Part shown: positions 5,796-9,368 of the stretch, piece after piece
Position numbering within the stretch: position 1 is the stretch's first letter
Layout: each line of letters begins with the position of its first letter
From: Nitrospinae bacterium AH_259_B05_G02_I21
Lineage (GTDB): Bacteria > JADFOP01
DNA length: 9,368 bases
Direction of reading: 5' to 3'
Assembly (NCBI GenBank): GCA_027717595.1
Contig: JALLOF010000051.1
Span: 1-9,368 of the forward strand
Translations under genes and position numbers: made by a program
Notes under the pieces: model-generated
Told to the model about the DNA's origin: nothing
The model's input: the letters and a program-made list of their open reading frames with translations, nothing else
The model's database searches: none

Positions 5796-6029
5796 ATGGA
5801 ACTGGTTGAAACGGGAACAGAACTCCAAAAGAAAAGGGAGGCCCTAGACATTTCCTCGGAAAGGCTAGGCGAGGAGATGTTTCCGGGAGTTAGTGGGGTT
5901 GTAAAGTATTTAGAAAGTTTCGGTGATACACCACTTTGCCCGGAGGATTCCCGTCTCGTATCTGAAGCAATCGCCCGAATTCAAAACAAAAGAGGGGTGG
6001 CCATCGCCGCTAGGAATACAAAGAACTAA
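5796..6029 (+). CDS. Small Xre-like helix-turn-helix protein
   Basis: A 77-residue protein. Residues 7-62 follow the Xre/Cro pattern: helix 1 (GTELQKKREAL), helix 2 (SSERLGEEM), a recognition-helix region (FPGVSGVVKYLES), the GDTPLCP turn where these proteins usually have a G-x-x-x-P segment, and a last helix (DSRLVSEAIARIQ). The recognition region is atypical: the usual S-x-x-Y/I-S-x-x-E is replaced, so the call is moderate. The tail is basic (KRGVAIAARNTKN). The ribosome site is a G7 tract at 5782-5788, seven bases before the ATG. It follows the stand-alone S24 peptidase, so the pair could be the two halves of a phage-type repressor, or this gene may be a Cro-like regulator acting on the palindromes just upstream. 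Confidence 0.65.
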   Translation: MELVETGTELQKKREALDISSERLGEEMFPGVSGVVKYLESFGDTPLCPEDSRLVSEAIARIQNKRGVAIAARNTKN

Positions 6030-6067
6030 CGAGCTATCTACTGGTTCGCAACAAAAGGTATAGCCAA

Positions 6068-6151
6068 CAGACAAGAGATGGTACCCTGTCTGGAGCCAGA
6101 AACCTCACAGGGCGGGGCTGTGGACGAAAACCGGGTGCCCGGCATCCGTCC
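6068..6151 (+). ncRNA. Candidate structured leader or small RNA
   Basis: Three consecutive stems lie in the 212-base gap before the second Xre gene: CAGACA (6068-6073) / TGTCTG (6087-6092); CACAG (6106-6110) / CTGTG (6118-6122); and GGACG (6122-6126) / CGTCC (6147-6151) enclosing AAAA, CCGG-GTGC-CCGG (6131-6142, written as a GTGC loop) and CATC. The nested last hairpin with a 4x4 internal loop looks deliberate. It matches no riboswitch class I know. It may be a cis element of the gene at 6242, an sRNA, or a recombination site. Confidence 0.3.
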
Positions 6152-6241
6152 GATAAGTTATTTTACTGAAAAGAGTATGTGTAAGTAAACATCGTAAAGG
6201 TAGCTGGCTGTGAGGCATTAGGAAGAGAAGGGAGGAGAACA

Positions 6242-6586
6242 ATGAGCAAAAAAAAGAAGGACCGACCACTTAAGTTGGCAACCAAGAGAGTTGAGGCCCT
6301 TGCCCTTGGCTCTCGCATCAGGACCATGCGCCGGGAGAGAAGGTGGAGGCTAAAAGACCTATCGGAGCGTACCGACCTGTCTACACCCCTTCTGTCCCAA
6401 ATTGAGACCGGGCTGGTCACGCCACCCCTCGTCACCTTGGCTCGCATTTCAATGGCTCTCAGGGTGGACCTGTCCTTTTGGTTTCTGCCTGACGATATGA
6501 AGAAGGGCAGGCGCAATAAGGTACGCGAACGGGCGGCTCAGGCTATGGATGCGCTGGCTGAGGTCGTTGCTCTCTGCGATGAATAG
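6242..6586 (+). CDS. Xre-family transcriptional regulator
   Basis: A 114-residue protein with a clear Xre/Cro helix-turn-helix at residues 22-77: LGSRIRTMRRERRWRLKDLS, then ERTDLSTPLLSQIETGLVTP, then PLVTLARISMALRVDLSFWF. The LSQIETG and P-x-x-x-T-L motifs are canonical. A lysine-rich N-terminus (KKKKDRP) and a basic/helical C-terminus (KKGRRNKVRERAAQAMDALA) flank it. There is no cupin or peptidase domain. GGGAGGAG lies just before the ATG. Upstream, TTTACT (6162-6167) and AGTAAA (6184-6189) form an inverted repeat that could be its own operator. It is a plausible repressor of the genes to its right, whose promoter at 6634 has paired repeats. Confidence 0.88.
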   Translation: MSKKKKDRPLKLATKRVEALALGSRIRTMRRERRWRLKDLSERTDLSTPLLSQIETGLVTPPLVTLARISMALRVDLSFWFLPDDMKKGRRNKVRERAAQAMDALAEVVALCDE

Positions 6587-6622
6587 GTGGACGCAAGAAA
6601 TCACCAGCCCTGTCCGTCTCGG

Positions 6623-6663
6623 TAGGGTCGAGGTATAATCTCCTTAACTTGGATAGGGTCAAG
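6623..6663 (+). promoter_or_regulatory. Promoter with paired TAGGGTC(G/A)AG repeats
   Basis: A perfect -10 TATAAT lies at 6634-6639, with a poor -35 (TGTCCG, 6611-6616, 17-bp spacer). TAGGGTCGAG (6623-6632) and TAGGGTCAAG (6654-6663) bracket it and sit 31 bp apart, about three helical turns. A weak -35 with two such sites suggests control by a bound regulator. The gene at 6698 follows. Confidence 0.45.
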
Positions 6664-6697
6664 ATGCAACTGCCGAACCCAGGGGGGAGGGCTTGCT

Positions 6698-7177
6698 GTG
6701 AGGAGGCAGACACAGCAAGAGGTTGACCAATGGATGGAGCGAGCCCGTCAGCATGGCCTTGTCGATGACCAAGGCAATTGGGAAGTGGGTCGTTCCATTA
6801 TAGAAGGTATTGTAGAAGGTTCGGAAGGGAGGGAAGTGAACATTAGAATCATCACGCCAATACTCGCAACCTTGCGAACCGAGAACCTTGAACTAAAATC
6901 ACTGCCCATACGTTTTGACCGAACGTCGGACGGACAAATTATCATCCCCGGTAGGTGGTGGGCAAGTTCTTTCGAAGAGATGAGTCTGGACGACGAACAT
7001 TCTCCTGGTGTTCGTCAGGAAGCAGCCCTTGCGTCCAGAAAGTTCAATTTCGAAGATATTCTATTGCCAGCCGACACGGACACCATCGAAGTCTTAGTCC
7101 CCGACGATGACGGCAATCCTGTTCCCTATGAAGCGTTGAAGCCAAGTACGTGCGTAAAATTGTCCCTAATATTATAA
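6698..7177 (+). CDS. Conserved-looking hypothetical protein
   Basis: This 159-residue protein starts at GTG 6698, supported by AGGGGGGAGG ending about seven bases upstream. Residues 1-45 are a helical N-terminus (QEVDQWMERARQHGLVDDQG). Residues 47-100 contain strands and IIIPGRWWASSFEEM, and residues 112-159 contain LASRKFNFEDILLPADTDTI, EVLVPDDDGNPV and a beta-rich end. The PGRWW and LPADTDTI segments look like conserved motifs of an uncharacterised mobile-element family, and the ending fits a complete domain. No function can be assigned. It overlaps the possible exported ORF at 7150. AT-rich codons are more frequent here than in the right-hand cluster, which may mean a different origin. Confidence 0.75.
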   Translation: MRRQTQQEVDQWMERARQHGLVDDQGNWEVGRSIIEGIVEGSEGREVNIRIITPILATLRTENLELKSLPIRFDRTSDGQIIIPGRWWASSFEEMSLDDEHSPGVRQEAALASRKFNFEDILLPADTDTIEVLVPDDDGNPVPYEALKPSTCVKLSLIL

Positions 7178-7314
7178 TCAGCGGGATTCCTTTAGCGACC
7201 CTCTTAACCCTCCTGCTTACCACCCCCGCCATATCTGGCGACCCTCAAGTTGTCCGCTCCGGCTGCCACCAACCTTCAGAGCCCCTGCCTATAAGTACCC
7301 CCTATAATTCCTAG
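7150..7314 (+). CDS. Possible small exported protein
   Basis: A 54-codon ORF starts at GTG 7150 and stops at TAG 7312-7314. Its N-terminus looks like a signal peptide: a basic start (RKIVPN), a hydrophobic core (IIISGIPLATLLTLLLTTPA), then ISG-DPQ as a possible cleavage area. The mature part would be about 25 residues (QVVRSGCHQPSEPLPI, then STPYNS). It overlaps the end of the preceding gene by 28 bases in another frame and has no good ribosome site. It could be a translationally coupled peptide, or the rest of a longer gene separated by a frameshift. The preceding gene seems complete without it, so I prefer the first, with low confidence. Confidence 0.33.
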   Translation: MRKIVPNIIISGIPLATLLTLLLTTPAISGDPQVVRSGCHQPSEPLPISTPYNS

Positions 7315-7369
7315 AAAATCGCTCTTTTTCAATGGGTTATCTGCTTTCATGCTTATTTGCCGATTGCCC

Positions 7370-7398
7370 TTGATTTTCGTCTTATTTTCGCTTATACA
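7370..7398 (+). promoter_or_regulatory. Promoter of the Rad51-like / PolB cluster
   Basis: TTGATT (7370-7375), a 17-bp spacer and TATACA (7393-7398) predict a start near 7405. The leader would then hold GGAGG (7419-7423) six bases before a TTG at 7430. This supports the TTG rather than the ATG at 7349, which lies upstream of the promoter. Confidence 0.6.
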
Positions 7399-7429
7399 TA
7401 TTGATTCCCCCACAGCTTGGAGGACGGAT

Positions 7430-8092
7430 TTGCGCCTTGAACCCACGCATTTACGGCGAGAGCTTCTCCCTCCTCGTGGAACAGGTTCAAGAGGCTACTT
7501 GTTCCTCTTCTACGGAAGCAAGGTAGCCTACCCACTATCCCTCTATGCCGTAAGCGTGCTCTTAGCCCAAGGTGACCCTCTAGTGGTTGTGGACGGCGGC
7601 AACGCCTTCGATCCCTACGTCATCTCTGATGCGGCCCGGAGGCTCGACCAAAGCCCAGAGGAGCTTCTGAGCCGCGTCCACATCTCCCGCGCCTTCACCT
7701 GCCATCAGCTTGAGGCGCTCATAACGGGACGGCTTGAGAACGCACTACGCCGCTTCCGCTCACGGAGCCTCATGCTTTCCGGCCTCCTGGACACCCTATA
7801 CGACGAGGACGTCTCGCACGGGGAGGCGTTGGGGCTGTTCCGGCGGATCGTGGCCACGCTCAGGGTCTTGAGGAGCCAGGGTGTAAGCATGGTGGCCCTC
7901 TGCCCCGAAACGTCGGCTCCACTCCGGCAGAGACGAATCTTTCTCTCCGAGCTTCAGAGCGAAGCCGACAGGGTGATCCGGGCTGAGACGGAGGATGGAA
8001 GGATACTGCTCACGACCGAGAAGCCCGAAGGCCTTGAGGACCCACGGCACCTGATAACGGACGACATCGCTCCTGGAAGGAGGTGGCGATAA
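7430..8092 (+). CDS. Degenerate RecA/Rad51-fold protein
   Basis: A 220-residue protein starts at TTG 7430. The frame extends to an ATG at 7349, but that adds a hydrophobic stretch without a ribosome site and upstream of the promoter. Residues 22-160 follow the Rad51/RadA core: strand GYLFLFYGS, helix PLSLYAVSVLLAQ, strand PLVVVDGGNAFDPYVI (as in the usual ATPase core), SRVHISRAFTCHQL, then the Walker B region SLMLSGLLDTLYDEDVS, and the helix and strand LFRRIVATLRVLRSQGVSMVA. The Walker A position is GSKVAYPL, so G, K and T of GxxxxGKT are Y, P and L. ATP hydrolysis is unlikely. It abuts the next gene and probably acts as a structural partner of the polymerase two genes on, like ImuA beside ImuB-DnaE2 or the RadA-like neighbours of archaeal PolB2. 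The partner role is inferred. Confidence 0.78.
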   Translation: MRLEPTHLRRELLPPRGTGSRGYLFLFYGSKVAYPLSLYAVSVLLAQGDPLVVVDGGNAFDPYVISDAARRLDQSPEELLSRVHISRAFTCHQLEALITGRLENALRRFRSRSLMLSGLLDTLYDEDVSHGEALGLFRRIVATLRVLRSQGVSMVALCPETSAPLRQRRIFLSELQSEADRVIRAETEDGRILLTTEKPEGLEDPRHLITDDIAPGRRWR

Positions 8093-8362
8093 ATGGGACG
8101 GACGGTGCTGTCCGCTACCCAAGTGGTGCTGAGGGAGCAGAAGAGCTGGAGGAAGTTCAGGCGGGCTCTGCGGAAAGAAGATCAGGAAGCGTTCGACGAA
8201 CTCTTCCAGGCAGCCCGATACCACGTCGCAGCCCTTTCCTACGCCTCGAAGCCCACCCCCCTAGAACCAATCCTCATCTCCATGCTCATTGAGCAGCACA
8301 AGGCCATCCGAGCCCTCGAAGAAAGGGTAAAGGCATTGGAGGGACAACAAGACGATGGCTGA
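8093..8362 (+). CDS. Small helical protein between Rad51-like and PolB genes
   Basis: An 89-residue protein whose ATG directly follows the preceding TAA and which has a near-perfect AAGGAGGT at 8077-8084. Its last eight bases overlap the polymerase start (ATGGCTGA). It is almost wholly helical: a basic segment (LREQKSWRKFRRALRKEDQE), then AFDELFQAARYHVAALSYAS, a turn (KPTPLEP), and a C-terminal coiled-coil-like helix (LISMLIEQHKAIRALEERVK). I do not recognise a named family. The tight spacing on both sides makes stoichiometric co-translation with its neighbours very likely, and it may be a bridging subunit of the complex. The Arg/Lys-rich first helix could touch DNA. There is no enzyme motif. 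Confidence 0.82.
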   Translation: MGRTVLSATQVVLREQKSWRKFRRALRKEDQEAFDELFQAARYHVAALSYASKPTPLEPILISMLIEQHKAIRALEERVKALEGQQDDG

Positions 8363-9368
8363 GCTGAGCGGCTGGCTCTTTGACGTTTATCCCTCCAGCG
8401 AAGGGATGGTGGTGTGGCTGCTGGACGACGATGGGAAGCCCACCAAGTTCGTCGACCATTACGAATCCTACTTCTACGCCTCCGGGAGCAGAGAGAGTTT
8501 CAGGCTGCTCAAGCAGCGCCTCTCCAGAATCAAGGTGCCAATCCGAATGGAGAGGGTCGACAGGACGGAGTTCTGGAGTGGAAGGCCTCTGGAGGTCCTT
8601 AAGATATCAACCCCCAGCCTTCTGGCCTACAGGCAACTGGTCAGTGCTGCTGGCAATTTGGAGGACATCGAGCTCTTCAACTGCGATATTCCCCTGCCCC
8701 AAGTCTACTTTTTTGAGCGAGATATCTTCCCCCTGGCGCAGTGCCGTGTGGAGCACGACGCAGAGGGCAGGATCAAGGCGATGGAGGCCCACGATTCGCC
8801 CTGGGACACGCACTACGCACTACCGCCCCTTCGGGTCATGGCGCTCCGGATCGAGGGTGCGGGGATCAATCCCAACCACAGCCAGCAGGGTAGGCTCGAA
8901 GTGGAGATGGATAGCACCATCTACACTATGGAGGCCGACGACCCCGACGAACTCATCTACAGCTTCAACAGTCTGCTCACGAGCCACGATCCCGACCTGA
9001 TTATCACTGAATGGGGCGATTCTTTCATCATTCCCCGCCTGATGAGCCTTTCAGCGGCAGTGGGCGTCCCCCTGTCCCTTAATCGGGACCCAAGGAAGCA
9101 AAAGGTCGCTTCTCGAAGGGCTCGTTCTTATTTCACCTACGGCAAGACCGTCTACCAAGCCGGGGCCCGGACCCTGTTCGGCAGGTGGCACATCGACCGG
9201 TATAACTCGTTCATCCTCGGAGAGACGGGGCTGGAAGGGCTCATGGAGCTTGCCAGGGTCTCGAAGATTCCTGTCCAGCGAACCGCCCGCACCTCAACCG
9301 GCACCTGTATAAGCAACATGCAGCTGGAGCGGGCCGTCCGAGACGACATCCTCATCCCCTGGCGCAAG
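8355..9368 (+). CDS. B-family DNA polymerase, N-terminal part, degraded exonuclease
   Basis: The frame opens at ATG 8355 (GGAGGG 8338-8343 upstream) and runs 338 codons to the window edge without a stop. Residues 1-155 fit the PolB N-terminal domain (GWLFDVYPSS; VVWLLDDDGKP; PQVYFFERDIFPL). Residues 158-310 fit the 3'-5' exonuclease fold, but Exo I reads MALRIEG where active enzymes have F-D-I-E (Asp replaced by R165, Glu167 kept). Exo II reads WGDSFII where the usual Asp after F is I225. No Y-x-x-x-D Exo III motif follows GRWHIDRYNSFI. TSTGTCISNMQLERA and LIPWRK near 313-338 match the link to the palm domain. Proofreading is probably lost, as in the divergent archaeal PolB2 group with bacterial relatives. 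The catalytic palm motifs are beyond the window. Confidence 0.87.
   Translation, partial: MAELSGWLFDVYPSSEGMVVWLLDDDGKPTKFVDHYESYFYASGSRESFRLLKQRLSRIKVPIRMERVDRTEFWSGRPLEVLKISTPSLLAYRQLVSAAGNLEDIELFNCDIPLPQVYFFERDIFPLAQCRVEHDAEGRIKAMEAHDSPWDTHYALPPLRVMALRIEGAGINPNHSQQGRLEVEMDSTIYTMEADDPDELIYSFNSLLTSHDPDLIITEWGDSFIIPRLMSLSAAVGVPLSLNRDPRKQKVASRRARSYFTYGKTVYQAGARTLFGRWHIDRYNSFILGETGLEGLMELARVSKIPVQRTARTSTGTCISNMQLERAVRDDILIPWRK

Noticed and set aside
7436-7491. Inverted repeat CTTGAACC / GGTTCAAG near the Rad51-like start, considered as an SOS operator
   Set aside because: Eight-base arms 40 bases apart are expected several times by chance in a window of this size, and both arms are in coding sequence.
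7558-7566. Extra copy of TGCTCTTAG inside the Rad51-like gene
   Set aside because: It lacks the following TC and the right palindromic arm, and it encodes conserved-looking residues (VLLAQ). Likely coincidence.
8380-9000. Alternative 206-codon frame over the polymerase gene
   Set aside because: It overlaps the B-family polymerase frame starting at 8355, which has recognisable motifs and natural codon use. The alternative is Ser/Arg/Thr-rich shadow sequence.

Overview
This window looks bacterial. Most plus-strand genes have GGAGG-type ribosome binding sites, several have sigma70-like promoters, there are two Xre-type helix-turn-helix proteins, and third codon positions are GC-rich. No rRNA, tRNA or taxonomic marker is present, so I cannot name the phylum. 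The gene content is that of an accessory or mobile region: an ArdC-type antirestriction protein, a short tyrosine recombinase, small DNA-binding proteins and a repeat array. I see no conjugation or phage structural genes.

Layout. Positions 1-132 hold the C-terminus of an unrecognised plus-strand gene. Positions 133-837 are mostly non-coding. They contain a possible small minus-strand membrane protein and a striking array of about 33-bp repeats built on the 11-mer TGCTCTTAGTC (579-725). Two minus-strand genes follow: a helix-turn-helix protein (838-1410) and a single-pass membrane protein with a TonB-like proline-rich linker (1800-2606), the latter apparently transcribed as a leaderless mRNA. 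From a divergent intergenic region with a good promoter (TTGACA, 17 bp, TATTAT), a plus-strand cluster runs from 2847 to 5621: a ribbon-helix-helix-like regulator, a hypothetical protein, the ArdC-like metalloprotein, a hypothetical protein, a catalytic-domain-only tyrosine recombinase, and a stand-alone S24 (LexA/UmuD-type) peptidase. Then come two Xre-like regulators (5796-6029, 6242-6586), a conserved-looking hypothetical protein (6698-7177) and a possible small exported protein (7150-7314).

The most interesting part is the right end. A promoter (TTGATT, 17 bp, TATACA) leads into three tightly packed genes. The first is a RecA/Rad51-fold protein whose Walker A motif has lost its glycine, lysine and threonine. 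The second is an 89-residue helical protein. The third is a B-family DNA polymerase, cut off by the window end after 338 codons, whose visible exonuclease motifs are degraded. The arrangement recalls the inactivated or divergent archaeal-type PolB2 (Dpo2) polymerases and, by analogy only, the bacterial ImuA-ImuB-DnaE2 mutasome, where a RecA-like accessory accompanies a lesion-bypass polymerase. A working model is a damage-tolerance or specialised synthesis module next to mobile-element genes. The polymerase catalytic motifs lie outside the window, so whether it can synthesise DNA cannot be judged here.
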